From an uncultured delta proteobacterium (GTDB lineage Bacteria > Desulfobacterota > Desulfobulbia > Desulfobulbales > Desulfocapsaceae), in NCBI GenBank assembly GCA_903875445.1, contig CAIQWD010000086.1, positions 1 to 59,992 of the forward strand: DNA of 59,992 nucleotides. The letters are read 5' to 3'. Shown piece after piece: positions 26,991 through 37,829 of the stretch. The translations under genes and the position numbers were made by a program. Numbering within the stretch: the first letter of the stretch is position 1; the number at the start of each line of letters is the position of its first letter. A model generated the notes under the pieces. That model made no database searches and was not told the origin of the DNA. It was given only the letters and a program-made list of their open reading frames with translations.

Positions 26991-27890
26991 CTACAAAATT
27001 TCATCAAGTGCGCTGTAAATATTACCATAAACGAATCGAAACCCCGCCTTCTGCAAAACATCCGGTTGAGCCCGCTGGCTGCAAATCAGGGCTTCGCCGA
27101 ACTCTCCCAACACCGTTTTCATAAAGATTGCCGGTGTCGGCAACATGACCGGCCGCCCGAGCTTGCCGGCAAGCGTTTTTGTCAAGTCCCGGTTGCGCAG
27201 CGGAAGAGGCGCACACCAGTTGACAGGCCCGGTGATGTCCGGGTGATTGATGACGAAGCGGTAGGCCTCAACCAGATCCTGCAGGTGTATCCAGGGGAAC
27301 CATTGCTGTCCGTTGCCCAGTCGCCCGCCCAGGAACAGCTTAAATGCCGGAATCATCGAAGCCATGGCGCCGCCCCCGCGACCCAGAACGATGCCGAACC
27401 GGGTCAGCACTACGCGGACAAGGTCCGACTGCGCTTGCAGAGCCTCACCCTCCCAGTCTTTGCAGACAGTGGCCAGAAAATCCTCACCTGACGGTTCGCT
27501 TTCACTGAGGACATCCTCGCCACGGTCGCCGTAGTAGCCGGCGGCAGAGGTGTTGAAAAAGATGGTTGGTCCGGCGCCCGCCAGGGCGTTGGCGATATTG
27601 CGGGTGGTCAGTATCCGGCTGTCGTAAATCTGTTTTTTGGCGCTGTCGGTCCAGAGCGTAAAGATCGATTTACCGGTCAGATTGATGACAACATCGTGAC
27701 CCGGCAGGTGTGCCTGCCAGTCGCCCGTCTTGGTTGTATCCGCCGCCAGGTAGGTAAACGAGGGGTGGTTGATCGTTGCCGCCGGCTTTCCGCTCCGGCC
27801 GACGGCGGTGACCATGTGGCCGTCCGCCAACAAAGCTTCGCTAAGATGGCGGCCGACAAAACCGAGTCCACCGGTGATAAATATTTTCAT
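26991..27890 (-). CDS. TIGR01777 family NAD(P)-dependent epimerase-like protein
   Basis: A 299-residue extended short-chain dehydrogenase of the YfcH/SDR39U1 group. Nucleotide motif ITGGLGFVGRHLSEALL; NTSAAGYYGDRGEDVL with the SDR Tyr; the family block FGIVLGRGGGAMASMIPAFK and FPWIHLQDLVEAY. The DUF1731 C-terminal tail (LPTPAIFMKTVLGEFGEALI) is complete. Enzymatic role in bacteria is unproven. AAGGAG precedes the start, and it lies upstream of rpiB on the same strand with a 38 bp gap. Confidence 0.9.
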   Translation of the reverse strand: MKIFITGGLGFVGRHLSEALLADGHMVTAVGRSGKPAATINHPSFTYLAADTTKTGDWQAHLPGHDVVINLTGKSIFTLWTDSAKKQIYDSRILTTRNIANALAGAGPTIFFNTSAAGYYGDRGEDVLSESEPSGEDFLATVCKDWEGEALQAQSDLVRVVLTRFGIVLGRGGGAMASMIPAFKLFLGGRLGNGQQWFPWIHLQDLVEAYRFVINHPDITGPVNWCAPLPLRNRDLTKTLAGKLGRPVMLPTPAIFMKTVLGEFGEALICSQRAQPDVLQKAGFRFVYGNIYSALDEIL

Positions 27891-27951
27891 GACGTCTCCT
27901 TGCTGTTCGCTGAAGATACAGTCATTGTCTTCTTTCGTTGGGAACCATTTT

Positions 27952-29142
27952 TTAGTCTCGGCAGGATTGGACCACCTTCGTTTGTCTCAACCAGACGACG
28001 AGGAGCACCGCAGCCAGCACGGCGCAACCGCTGGAAAAGGTAAAGGCGACCAGCGGCGAAAATTGCTGATAAAGCCAGCCGAACAGCACCGAGGCAGGGA
28101 GCAGCATGATCCCGGCGATCAGATTGAACCAACCGAAGGCCGTACCCTGCAAGCCGTCCGGTGCAAGATCGGCCACCAGGGCTTTTTCCACCCCCTCCGT
28201 GGCGGCCATGAACAGGCCGTAGAAGCCGAACAGGGTAAACATGGCCAGACCGTCATGGGTAATCCCACCCATTAAAAAATAAAACAGCCCGTAGGCCAGA
28301 TAACCGGCCGTGAGCAGACGAACCCGCCCCCAGCGGTCCGATAATGCCGACAGGGGTGTTGAGAACAGCATCGCCACCACCGACACCGCCGCCCACAAAA
28401 GAGGTATCTGCGCCTGCGCCACCCCCAGTTCCCGGGCTCGCAGCAGCAGAAACATATTCGAGGAGTTGCCCAGAGTGAAGATCGCCACTACCACAAGGTA
28501 ACGTTTGAATACCTTCGGCATGTCTCCAAGCCGCCAGTTGAAAGGCTTGGCCGCGGACGGAATGACTCCCTGCGGCTCCCGGATGGCCAGGGCCAGGACC
28601 AGGCACACGATGGCCGGCAGAATCGACCAGAGAAATATCTCCTTCAGCGACAGGCCGGCAGCGAGCATCAGGGCTGCGGCGACAGGCCCGACCACCGCAC
28701 CGGCATTGTCCATCGCCCGGTGCAGTCCAAAAGCCAAGCCCCGCATATTTGGGCCGGCACTGGACGCCAGCAGGGCATCGCGGGGCGAAGTTCGCAGGCC
28801 TTTGCCCACCCGGTCGGCAAAGCGGAGGACGAGCAACATTGGCCAGCTGGAAACGAAAGCGATCAGAGGTCGCCCCAATCCGGCCAGACCGTAGCCGAAG
28901 ACGATCCACGATTTTGCCCGGCGGGTGCGGTCGACAATCACCCCGGAAAACAATTTGAGCAAACCGGCGGTTGCCTCGGCAATGCCCTCGATTATACCGA
29001 GCGCCCTCGGTCCGGCCAGCAGCACCGATGAAAGATAGAGCGGGATCAGCGGATATATCATCTCCGAGGCCGAATCGTTGATCAGACTGATCAGTCCAAT
29101 CAACCAAACGGCCCGGGGAAGGCTGCGCAGGGCGGTCAACAC
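27952..29142 (-). CDS. Major facilitator superfamily transporter
   Basis: About 396 residues and 12 membrane helices. The A-motif-like loop is in GVIVDRTRRAKSWIVFGYGL, and RFADRVGKGLRTSPRDALLA is characteristic of an MFS_1 subgroup common in Proteobacteria. GTG 29142 is chosen because GGAGG lies 6 bp ahead; an in-frame GTG eight codons earlier contains that site. It precedes the TIGR01777 gene by 61 bp on the same strand. Substrate unknown. Confidence 0.85.
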   Translation of the reverse strand: MLTALRSLPRAVWLIGLISLINDSASEMIYPLIPLYLSSVLLAGPRALGIIEGIAEATAGLLKLFSGVIVDRTRRAKSWIVFGYGLAGLGRPLIAFVSSWPMLLVLRFADRVGKGLRTSPRDALLASSAGPNMRGLAFGLHRAMDNAGAVVGPVAAALMLAAGLSLKEIFLWSILPAIVCLVLALAIREPQGVIPSAAKPFNWRLGDMPKVFKRYLVVVAIFTLGNSSNMFLLLRARELGVAQAQIPLLWAAVSVVAMLFSTPLSALSDRWGRVRLLTAGYLAYGLFYFLMGGITHDGLAMFTLFGFYGLFMAATEGVEKALVADLAPDGLQGTAFGWFNLIAGIMLLPASVLFGWLYQQFSPLVAFTFSSGCAVLAAVLLVVWLRQTKVVQSCRD

Positions 29143-29277
29143 GGGGTGCCTCCGGTCAGAGGCCACTCGATTGGAGGCTTGACGCGAATCCGCTCATCGC
29201 CAAAGCCTCCCCGGCTTCGATCGGCATTGCCACGCTAATCCCCATGTCGCCTCTTGCAGTTCCGTGCATCAGAGGGT

Positions 29278-29580
29278 TCAACCGCCGAAGTCATAATCGA
29301 ACAGCACACCGGCAGTATCGTTGTACCTGTTGTTGAGTTCCGAAAACCTCCCCCGAATATTTTCATGGTCGGGTCGCCATTGAGTGGGACACTCTCTGCG
29401 TAGTTTATCAATCCTTTCGTCCAGATCCGACATAACCATGTGGAGTCCGTTAATCTCCTCATACATCCGCTGTTTTTTGCCGGTAGGTAACCGTTCGATA
29501 TGATTGACCACATCGTAGAGTCGTGCTTTCCATAAGGTGAGTTCCATTTCGACACCTTTGCAATAATCATTGATTTCCAT
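29278..29580 (-). CDS. Small hypothetical helical protein
   Basis: A 100-residue protein with a strong ribosome site (GGGAGGAT) before ATG 29580. Heptad-like helices (WKARLYDVVNHIERLP, INGLHMVMSDLDERIDKLRR) suggest a coiled-coil or helical bundle. No family recognised. Its length and helical make-up resemble the 102-residue protein at 30581, without clear sequence identity. Confidence 0.65.
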   Translation of the reverse strand: MEINDYCKGVEMELTLWKARLYDVVNHIERLPTGKKQRMYEEINGLHMVMSDLDERIDKLRRECPTQWRPDHENIRGRFSELNNRYNDTAGVLFDYDFGG

Positions 29581-30110
29581 GACATCCTCCCTATAGGAAT
29601 AAATACGTCATTACAATGTGATAAATGTGAAAATCAAGACAGGGGTGTAATGACTTGTAAGGGATAATTCCGGCCGGTCGATCGGGGGATTCTGACGGAA
29701 TTTTCGTCATCCCCGCGAAGACGGAGAATCATTAGGACTCAGGCTAAATACATTGACACGAAGTAGAGTGAGCCCTCCCCGTGCCGAAATCATCCTGTGC
29801 CTTGTATTATAAGCTGTCCGTGCCCCATATCAAGTTTGAATACCCTAAAATCTCTCTCCAACTCAACAATGACACAATTTCCACAACCTTTCCAGACACT
29901 TTACCGAGCTTTGATTTCACCTTGACTTTGCTCCCTCCAGTCCCTACAAAAGACAATAGCAGGCAATCCCAGAGGAGAGGATTTTTTCAACCAAGCCTAC
30001 GCCTAGATTTAGGGAGGTTTTTTAAGTACCCCTCTGGGGCGAAAACCGGTCCATAATTTCGTAAAAGAAAAATGAGAAATTGAAGATCAACTTTTGACTG
30101 GAGGTGCAAT
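29581..30110. other. Stretch without a supported gene
   Basis: A 530 bp region. The only longer frame (29781-30056, plus) has no ribosome site, low complexity and no recognisable motif, so it is not called. A segment around 29706-29731 (GTCATCCCCGCGAAGACGG) has the look of a dispersed genomic repeat. Confidence 0.45.
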
Positions 30111-30317
30111 ATGACTACACCAATGAGTCATTGTCCTGGTTTTGAATCATTCAGGAATCTCAAATCGTTCGTCTGCAAATGTTACCGTTGTGGGACGGCG
30201 GTCGAAATATTCTCCGACGAATTTGACCGCCGACACAAGTGCAAACACTGCAAAGAACCGCTCGATTTCACGAAATGCGCCTATTCCGGCGGCGGCTCCG
30301 ATCCTTCGCCGAGATAA
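30111..30317 (+). CDS. Small zinc-ribbon-like protein
   Basis: A 68-residue protein with a Cys-rich core: FVCKCYRCGTAVEIFSDEFD, then HKCKHCKEPLDFTKC. Two CxxC pairs spaced about 20 residues apart would bind one zinc or iron. The start ATG 30111 follows GGAGG. Small stand-alone ribbons of this type occur in many Desulfobacterota; function unknown, possibly nucleic acid or protein contact. Confidence 0.75.
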   Translation: MTTPMSHCPGFESFRNLKSFVCKCYRCGTAVEIFSDEFDRRHKCKHCKEPLDFTKCAYSGGGSDPSPR

Positions 30318-30580
30318 TCGCATTCTAAACCTAACGCTCGGGATCTAATCAATGTTTATTTTTTGAAAAACCTCTCTGGGAAGTTTTGCAAAGAGAAGAT
30401 GAATGATTATTATTCTCCCTAGATATCGTTCCGGCAAAAGCAAATCATGGCGGTGTAAAGTTGAAAGAACCCTGTGTATTAGTGCACTGTCTTGATGAAT
30501 ATTTCATCGATATCTAAACGTAAGACCGTTTGTATCCACACAAATACTTCATCAGGAATTATCAAGGCAGGAGGTTAATC

Positions 30581-30889
30581 ATGAATAAGCAGAAAGAAAT
30601 GGTTGAATCATTTCAGATGGCACATCGTGATTTTATCAAGAATCTAGAAGTTTCATTAGATATTCTCGACCATAGAATTAGAGAGGCAAAAGAGGTTGAT
30701 GCAATCTGCACTGGCACGTTGTGCAAAGCGATTGAAAATTCTATCAACGATCTATCGAACTATTTGTATTCGATTAGTGAACCGCGATGGGGTTCAAACA
30801 CCGAGTCGAAGCAGCTTAGTCGCATGCGCACCAGGATTCATGATATGTATTATAAATACAGAAGCCTCAGCGGAGCTGCAACCCATTAA
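30581..30889 (+). CDS. Small hypothetical helical protein
   Basis: A 102-residue protein from ATG 30581, with a strong AGGAGG site at 30569-30574. It starts MNKQKEMVESFQMAHRDFIK, is mostly helical and contains two Cys (DAICTGTLCKAIEN). No family recognised. It lies 48 bp ahead of the next small gene, so the two may share a transcript ending at the hairpin at 31241. Confidence 0.65.
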   Translation: MNKQKEMVESFQMAHRDFIKNLEVSLDILDHRIREAKEVDAICTGTLCKAIENSINDLSNYLYSISEPRWGSNTESKQLSRMRTRIHDMYYKYRSLSGAATH

Positions 30890-30936
30890 CAGCCTCTGAA
30901 AATAACCTGAATAAACAACAAAATAAGGTGAATACC

Positions 30937-31230
30937 ATGTCAGAAGAATGCTGCACTACAGAATCGTGTGCCACCTCACAAAAGGCCAGTGGCGAATGCG
31001 ATATGCATGAAAAATTACTCGCCCTCGCAGACGATGCGTGGATGGAATTGTTGAAGGAAAAGATCAAGGCCGAAATTGAAAAAACCAACGGCCAGCATAT
31101 GGATAAAATCGCCAAACTTGTTTCGGATGCAAACTTCGCCAAATGGGGGTCAATGATCAATGCGAAAGTGAAATGCAATGAATACAAGGAAAATCTTAAG
31201 GCTTTAATGTCGGGAGGATGCAATACTTGA
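30937..31230 (+). CDS. Small Cys-containing hypothetical protein
   Basis: A 97-residue protein. The N-terminus is Cys-rich (MSEECCTTESCATSQKASGE), followed by helices with conserved-looking LALADDAWMELLKEKIKAEI and a C-terminal GGC. The N-terminal CC...C pattern suggests metal or redox chemistry. ATG 30937 preceded by AAGG; an in-frame GTG lies 9 bp upstream. Family not identified. Confidence 0.7.
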   Translation: MSEECCTTESCATSQKASGECDMHEKLLALADDAWMELLKEKIKAEIEKTNGQHMDKIAKLVSDANFAKWGSMINAKVKCNEYKENLKALMSGGCNT

Positions 31231-31660
31231 TATCCATCAAGGGTTAGAGAAAACAAGCTCTAACCCTCTTTACCTGCCTGCCACCCTGTGAATGCCGGAC
31301 CATGGCATCTTATCCCGTGACTAGGTTTTCACTCTCCTCCGATCTCAGTTACCGCCTGAACCCGTGTCCGCCACCTCCATTAAAACCGCGGTTGAAAAAT
31401 CATTCAGTGCTGTCTCGCAATTGAAGCCACTTAAAGAACGCCATCTTCCAGAGAGAATAAAAAATTTGTTTGACTGTGCAGAACTTTTTTTCTGGAGGCA
31501 CGGATAAAGAAAGCCATGGCATGACTTTTTTGAACGAATAAAGACTGTTGGAGGCCAAGTTTTGGCAAAACCGGAGACAAATTGCAAAAGTTGGGAGGGA
31601 TGTTCCCAGCCGTCCTACAATTTTCTCCGGTTAGGGCGTATTTTTCAACAGCGTTGTCGA
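31231..31660. other. Intergenic region with terminator, no supported gene
   Basis: After the hairpin at 31241-31272 there is no frame with a ribosome site. Short frames on both strands (about 60-80 codons) have no recognisable motif. Confidence 0.5.
31241..31272 (+). terminator. Rho-independent terminator
   Basis: Perfect 9 bp stem GGGTTAGAG / CTCTAACCC with an 8-base loop, followed by TCTTTA, ten bases after the stop of the Cys-containing small protein. Confidence 0.7.
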
Positions 31661-33055
<1,395 letters not shown>

Positions 33056-33061
33056 TCATTC

Positions 33062-34762
33062 TTATTCTTTTTTCTGCAACAACTTAGCGCCACCCAGTTC
33101 GGCAAAACCGGTTTTTTCCAGGTCGGTCCAAAGGGTGCCCTCACCCGCGTGGATGATGTTCACCTTCATCGCCGGGTTCAGCGTCTCGGCAAAGCGCCAC
33201 TGGGCATAGGCCGCGGGGTCGCCAAAGACTGCCGTTTTCAGCCTCAGGCCATTGGCCTTTTCGCCATCGACCTTCTGCAGGGCGGAGGCCTTGGCCTGGC
33301 CCAGCACCCGCACCTTATCGGCGGCAATGGCTGCGGTCAGTTTTTTGATGTCCGCCGCCTTCTTCAGCGTCTCGGCCTGAATCTCGGCGACCTGCTTGCC
33401 GAGGTCGGCGGCGATCTCGGCCTTCAGTTTCTCGGTCTCCTGCTGCACCTGTTCGCCGCGCTGTTGGATCAGCGACAGCTCGGTGTTCAGTTCAGCCTGC
33501 TTCCTGGCGGTATTCTGCCGTTCCTTGTTGGTCAGATCCTGTTCGACGGCAATGCTCGCTTGCTGGATCGGCAGGCGAATTTCATCCGGCACCTCGACAT
33601 GGCGGATGAGGGCGTTGTAGACCTTTATCCCTTTAGCGCCGAGGGTTTGCTCAAGGGAGGCGGTAAGATCGCTCTGAAATTTTTCCCGACCCTCGCCGAC
33701 GATAAAGTCCTTGGCCCGATACTCGGAACCCTTGTTGCGCGAGATGGAGGTGATCTGCGGCATGATGATTTTATCGACCACCGCCGGCAGATCCCCGTAA
33801 CGTCTAAAGATATCGGCGATGCTCTCCGGCGACAGTTCGAATTCAACCGTCATGTCGAGGCTGATCTGAAAACCGTCGCGCGACGGAAAACTTACCAGTT
33901 CGGTGAGACTCATTCCCCCGTCCTCAAGGGGCGCGGGGGCCGGTGCCGCGACCGGTTTGGCTTTGTCGAATTCGACCTTCTTGCCGGTCGTGAATTTTTG
34001 CTCCTGCAGCGACGAAGAACGTTTGCTGAAATAATCCTGCCGCTTGGCCTCCTGTTTTTCCAGGACAGCCGACTGCAGAACGTTCAAAGCCTCATTGGTT
34101 CCCAACTGGTGGGCCTTGGTGACCACCTTGCCACCGCTGCGGCCAAGGAGCGAAACCTGGTTGATGCCGATTTCCAGAACATCGACCTTATACTCCTTCG
34201 GATTGACATAGTAGAGGCCCGGTTGCAGCACATCGCGGCGCACTCCCTTCTCTTTCTCGCTGGCGAACTGGCCATTCTCGGCCTGCTCGCCGGACAGCGA
34301 GGTAATCACCCCGGCATAGCCGATCGGGATACTGATGGCATCGACAATTTCGATGGTGTAACCGTACGGATTCATGCGGTATTTTCCGGGGCCGAGGACA
34401 CTGCGCCAGATCCCCTTCTGGCCGCGTTCGGCGATAAACCGGCCTTCTTCAAGCTTTTCACCCACCTTGGAGGTGACGATGGCCACTTTGCCGGGATCAA
34501 CGATGGTGACTGGAACGATTTGCCATTCGTAGAAAAGCGGATTGAGGAAGTGCCGCCCCTCACCAAGGGTTTCCTCGCGGATGCCTTGCTGGCCGGCGCG
34601 GGCGAGAATTTGTCCGGCTTCCAGCGGGTCGCCGTTTTTGGCAGTGATGATCGCCATCTCGTTCGGTCCGACATAGAAGCGACAGAAGCCCCATAACCAG
34701 ACCCCTTCGGCAAGCGCCAAAACGACTACCGCAACCAAGGCATACTTGATGCGATTTTTCAT
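33062..34762 (-). CDS. Membrane-anchored SPFH (band 7) protein with tandem repeats, B
   Basis: A 566-residue protein. One membrane helix (residues 5-27) is followed by three repeats of about 55 residues sharing G..L..G......G.KGI...VLG.GKY..NPY.Y (for example GKVAIVTSKVGEKLEEGRF with VLGPGKYRMNPYGY). A linker rich in Ala/Pro leads to an SPFH core (about 285-400; FEVPDEIRLP-type end) and then a long charged coiled coil (about 400-500). It overlaps its paralogue's stop by 4 bp, so the two are probably made as partners, as HflK/HflC or prohibitins are. Function unknown. Confidence 0.82.
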   Translation of the reverse strand: MKNRIKYALVAVVVLALAEGVWLWGFCRFYVGPNEMAIITAKNGDPLEAGQILARAGQQGIREETLGEGRHFLNPLFYEWQIVPVTIVDPGKVAIVTSKVGEKLEEGRFIAERGQKGIWRSVLGPGKYRMNPYGYTIEIVDAISIPIGYAGVITSLSGEQAENGQFASEKEKGVRRDVLQPGLYYVNPKEYKVDVLEIGINQVSLLGRSGGKVVTKAHQLGTNEALNVLQSAVLEKQEAKRQDYFSKRSSSLQEQKFTTGKKVEFDKAKPVAAPAPAPLEDGGMSLTELVSFPSRDGFQISLDMTVEFELSPESIADIFRRYGDLPAVVDKIIMPQITSISRNKGSEYRAKDFIVGEGREKFQSDLTASLEQTLGAKGIKVYNALIRHVEVPDEIRLPIQQASIAVEQDLTNKERQNTARKQAELNTELSLIQQRGEQVQQETEKLKAEIAADLGKQVAEIQAETLKKAADIKKLTAAIAADKVRVLGQAKASALQKVDGEKANGLRLKTAVFGDPAAYAQWRFAETLNPAMKVNIIHAGEGTLWTDLEKTGFAELGGAKLLQKKE

Positions 34763-36288
34763 TTCGCACCTCCTTTCCCCTGGGTAAAGGTGCTGAAGAT
34801 CTTGCCCAAGCCTTCCGCCGAATCGCTGCTGAGCACCGAATGTACCTGCGGTCCGACCTTTTCATAGAGAGTGTAGCGGGCAAAATTGCCGCCGCCGTCA
34901 AGGGCCGTCACGCGGCTTTTCAAGACACCGGCCTCCGCCTCGTTGTGCGCCTTGATGGCATCCTTTTCGCCATCGGCGGTGAGCAGAATGGCCTCGGCCT
35001 GGGAAATGGCGGCCTGGTATTCCACCTTCGATACCTCCAGTTCCTTCTGTGCGGCAATCAAGCGGACGCTCTGATCCTGCTGGGCATTGATGACGGCGCG
35101 AATGCGTTTGGTATCGGCCTCGACCTTTTCTTTGCTCTGAACGGCCAGCATCTCCTGCTTGGTCAATTCAGCTTTCGATTTTGCCTGGACGATCTGCTGC
35201 TCGTATTTGGCGGCATCCTGCACCGCCAGTTCCCGGTCGCGGTTGATGCTGGCGATCTCGTCCGGGACAATGATCTTGCGCACCAGCACCGATTTGATAT
35301 CGACACCCCAGCCCTTAGTCTTGGCACGAAGATGGCTTTCCAGATCACTCTGAAATTTTTGCCGCGTCTCGCCGACGATAAAGTTGACCGCCGGATGCTT
35401 GCTACCCTCAATGCGGCTGAAGCCCCGGGCCCGCGGCAGGAGAAGCTTCTTGGTGATATCGTCCATATCGCCGACCCTATGTGCCAGGTAGGCTGCCTCC
35501 TCTCGCTCGATGCCGAACTCGATGGTACCCTCCACCGTCACCGAGAAACCGTCAAGCGTCAGGAAATTGATGACATCCTTGCCGGACATCTCGAAGCGCT
35601 GGCTCTGGGTGTTCACCTCGACAACGTTATACATATAGGGATTGAGGTAGTGAGTGCCGGGATCAAGAAGTCGGCTGGACACCCCCTTGAGACCATCTTT
35701 GACCATAAAGGTGTTCCGTTCGCCCAGCGCAAGCTCATCGGTCAGCACATCCTTGCCGGTGAGATCGGTAACCACCCCGACATAGCCGGAATTGATGTTG
35801 ATGGCGTCGAACAGGGCGACATGATAGGCATAGGGGTTGATGCGGTATTTGCCGGGGCGAAGAATTTCCTGCATGATGCCCCGTTGGTTATCCAGGGCGA
35901 TGATCTTGCCGGGTGGCAGCTCGTCGCCGTAGAGACGGGTCATCACCCCGAGTTTCCCGGCCGGAACATCGAGGATTCGCCTCATCTTCCAACTCCAGGT
36001 GTAGGGGTTTTTGAAATAGCGACCTTCGGCAAGTACTGCCAATTGTATGCCTTTCTGCCCCTCGGCAAGGGCCAGCACCTGGCCGGGGGGCAGATTTTCA
36101 CCGGTCTTGCGAATGAGTACCGCAATCTCCCCGGCCCCCGGCTCAATGCGGCAAAAAAACCAGAGAAAAGCAAAGCCGGCAAGCATTGCCGCAACGGAGA
36201 GCGCCGCCCAGAGCGGCAGTCTCGGCAGGGTCGGAAAACTGATTTTGAACCTTTTTTTAAACGGTACCAGTTCCTTTTGTTCAGTCAT
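34759..36288 (-). CDS. Membrane-anchored SPFH (band 7) protein with tandem repeats, A
   Basis: A 509-residue paralogue of the downstream gene. A membrane helix (about 27-46) is followed by three repeats: GEIAVLIRKTGENLPPGQVL ... LAEGRYFKNPYTW; GKLGVMTRLYGDELPPGKII ... LRPGKYRINPYAY; YVGVVTDLTGKDVL ... LDPGTHYLNPYMY. The SPFH domain runs about 215-340, ending VRKIIVPDEIASINRDREL, and a charged coiled coil to about 440. Start ATG 36288 has GGAGGG ahead. Repeats plus SPFH plus long helix recall the order of parts in major vault protein, a comparison of layout only. Confidence 0.82.
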   Translation of the reverse strand: MTEQKELVPFKKRFKISFPTLPRLPLWAALSVAAMLAGFAFLWFFCRIEPGAGEIAVLIRKTGENLPPGQVLALAEGQKGIQLAVLAEGRYFKNPYTWSWKMRRILDVPAGKLGVMTRLYGDELPPGKIIALDNQRGIMQEILRPGKYRINPYAYHVALFDAININSGYVGVVTDLTGKDVLTDELALGERNTFMVKDGLKGVSSRLLDPGTHYLNPYMYNVVEVNTQSQRFEMSGKDVINFLTLDGFSVTVEGTIEFGIEREEAAYLAHRVGDMDDITKKLLLPRARGFSRIEGSKHPAVNFIVGETRQKFQSDLESHLRAKTKGWGVDIKSVLVRKIIVPDEIASINRDRELAVQDAAKYEQQIVQAKSKAELTKQEMLAVQSKEKVEADTKRIRAVINAQQDQSVRLIAAQKELEVSKVEYQAAISQAEAILLTADGEKDAIKAHNEAEAGVLKSRVTALDGGGNFARYTLYEKVGPQVHSVLSSDSAEGLGKIFSTFTQGKGGAK

Positions 36289-36548
36289 ATACCCTCCTTT
36301 TCATGCTGAGAATACCGCCCTACCAAGAAATGGGCAAACACAGGCAATCCCAAAAAATGGCTATGCAGTTGGCGAATATGCAACCCTCTCTTGCAAGGCT
36401 ATTCGTTTATAATGGATTTTTCAAATCTTTTATTGCCCCGATGCAGCAGTGCCATGGGCGAAAGCCGATGAATGCAATATTGGGGGGCGTCCCTTTTTTG
36501 ATGTCCGGCAACCGTTACGTCCTGCGGGGAACCCTCAGCGTCAGCAGA

Positions 36549-37028
36549 TTAGTCTCTTCGACTCCGCCTGCCAGGCTGGTTGGTGTCCGGAGAGGACCCG
36601 CCCCTCTCCGCCCGCACGGTTTCAGCTCTCTCCTCATGGAAGGCCCCGGCATTGACAAGCAGTCTTACGATCTCTTGGTGGTCTGCCTGAGAGGCAAAAT
36701 CACAGGCGGTTGTGCCGTTGCGGCCGTACATATTAACCGTTGCACCGACGTCGGCCCCCTTGGCGAGGAGCAAGACCACAATCTCTCGGTGGCCTTCAAT
36801 TGAGGCCCCCATCAAGGCGGTTATGCCGTTATCCCTTTTGGCGTTGACATCTGCACCTTTTCCCAAAAGGCGTTCAACCTCCGGCAAATTGCCGGAAAAT
36901 GCCGCTTTTATTAAATCAGCGTTTAATTCTTCGTCTGCTGCACCCGCAAAAATCGCGCCTGCGAATACGAAGGGGATGAGGATAGTAATAGATATCAGAA
37001 GCTGTCGAAAAAGTTGTTTTGCTAGCAT
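36549..37028 (-). CDS. Exported ankyrin-repeat protein
   Basis: About 159 residues from ATG 37028 (MLAKQLFRQLLISITILIPF), a signal peptide or membrane anchor ending near AGAIFAGAADEE. Three ankyrin repeats follow: DLIKAAFSGNLPEVERLLG / KGADVNAKRDNGITALMGAS / GHREIVVLLLAKGADVG, then a last one with NGTTACDFASQADHQEIVRL. The tail is basic and Arg-rich. Ankyrin repeats mediate protein contacts; partner unknown. Confidence 0.8.
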   Translation of the reverse strand: MLAKQLFRQLLISITILIPFVFAGAIFAGAADEELNADLIKAAFSGNLPEVERLLGKGADVNAKRDNGITALMGASIEGHREIVVLLLAKGADVGATVNMYGRNGTTACDFASQADHQEIVRLLVNAGAFHEERAETVRAERGGSSPDTNQPGRRSRRD

Positions 37029-37255
37029 CAGGTTCACTAGTTGAGAGGGGTGATAAACCATTCCAGTAATACCAGTAAATCCAGTATGGCTACCGGTCTA
37101 TTCATATTTCTTTTACCATATCGCAACTGTCTGATTATAACAATAGTTTTGTCAAACTTGACCCCGGTATGAGTCATACTTGTAGCTGCAAGTGCTGATA
37201 TGAAAATAATCGCCGAGTTTTAATGTTGTCAAAGCAAGATTCCATTGCTTCATAT

Positions 37256-37744
37256 TTACAGTTCTTCTAACCATTGGGCCATTGCAATCTTTTTCTCCAC
37301 TGAAAAGCCCTTATGAACATTTTCGTACAACCAAAGGAGCGACTTCGTTCTTAACCGGTTTCGCATTAGCTCCTCTGCCTCCTGGATAACCACCTTGATC
37401 AGACAGGGACATTTATCAGTAAATACACTCGGATCGTCGACGAAAATGTTTTTTTTGCGAATTTCTACACATTGGAAAAACCAAGAAGATCCTTCAATGG
37501 CTTCGATAACATTCCAAAAGGAAATAGTTTCCGGCCCTCTTGCAAGTTCATATCCCCCATTTACACCGGCAATTGAGCGGACAATGCCGGCTTTTCGCAG
37601 CTTTGCGAATATCTTCGAGAGATAACTTTCTGTAATCCCGTTCAATTTAGCTAATTCTTTAATTCCAATAGTTTTATGTTCTGCTAGGTCGACCATGTAA
37701 AAAAGCGAATGAAACGCGTATTCGACCCCTATAGTGAATTGCAT
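37256..37744 (-). CDS. Rrf2 family transcriptional regulator
   Basis: A 162-residue winged-helix regulator. Winged helix: IGIKELAKLNGITESYLSKI, then the wing RSIAGVNGGYELARGPETIS. Three Cys (92, 112, 114; FFQCVE and DKCPCLIK) stand where IscR/NsrR bind their [2Fe-2S] cluster, but the spacing (C-x19-C-x-C) is not the usual one, so the ligand may differ. It is divergent from the flavin-type gene at 37883 across a perfect palindrome. Likely represses that gene and perhaps itself. Confidence 0.9.
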   Translation of the reverse strand: MQFTIGVEYAFHSLFYMVDLAEHKTIGIKELAKLNGITESYLSKIFAKLRKAGIVRSIAGVNGGYELARGPETISFWNVIEAIEGSSWFFQCVEIRKKNIFVDDPSVFTDKCPCLIKVVIQEAEELMRNRLRTKSLLWLYENVHKGFSVEKKIAMAQWLEEL

Positions 37745-37829
37745 CTGTTATCTCCTTCCTGACTTTGATAGCCCACAATAACCTGTTTTCAAAAAAAGTG
37801 GTTTGACTTTTCAGACAACACAGTATAAA

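Noticed and set aside
29781-30056. 91-codon plus-strand frame
   Set aside because: No ribosome site, low complexity and no recognisable motif.
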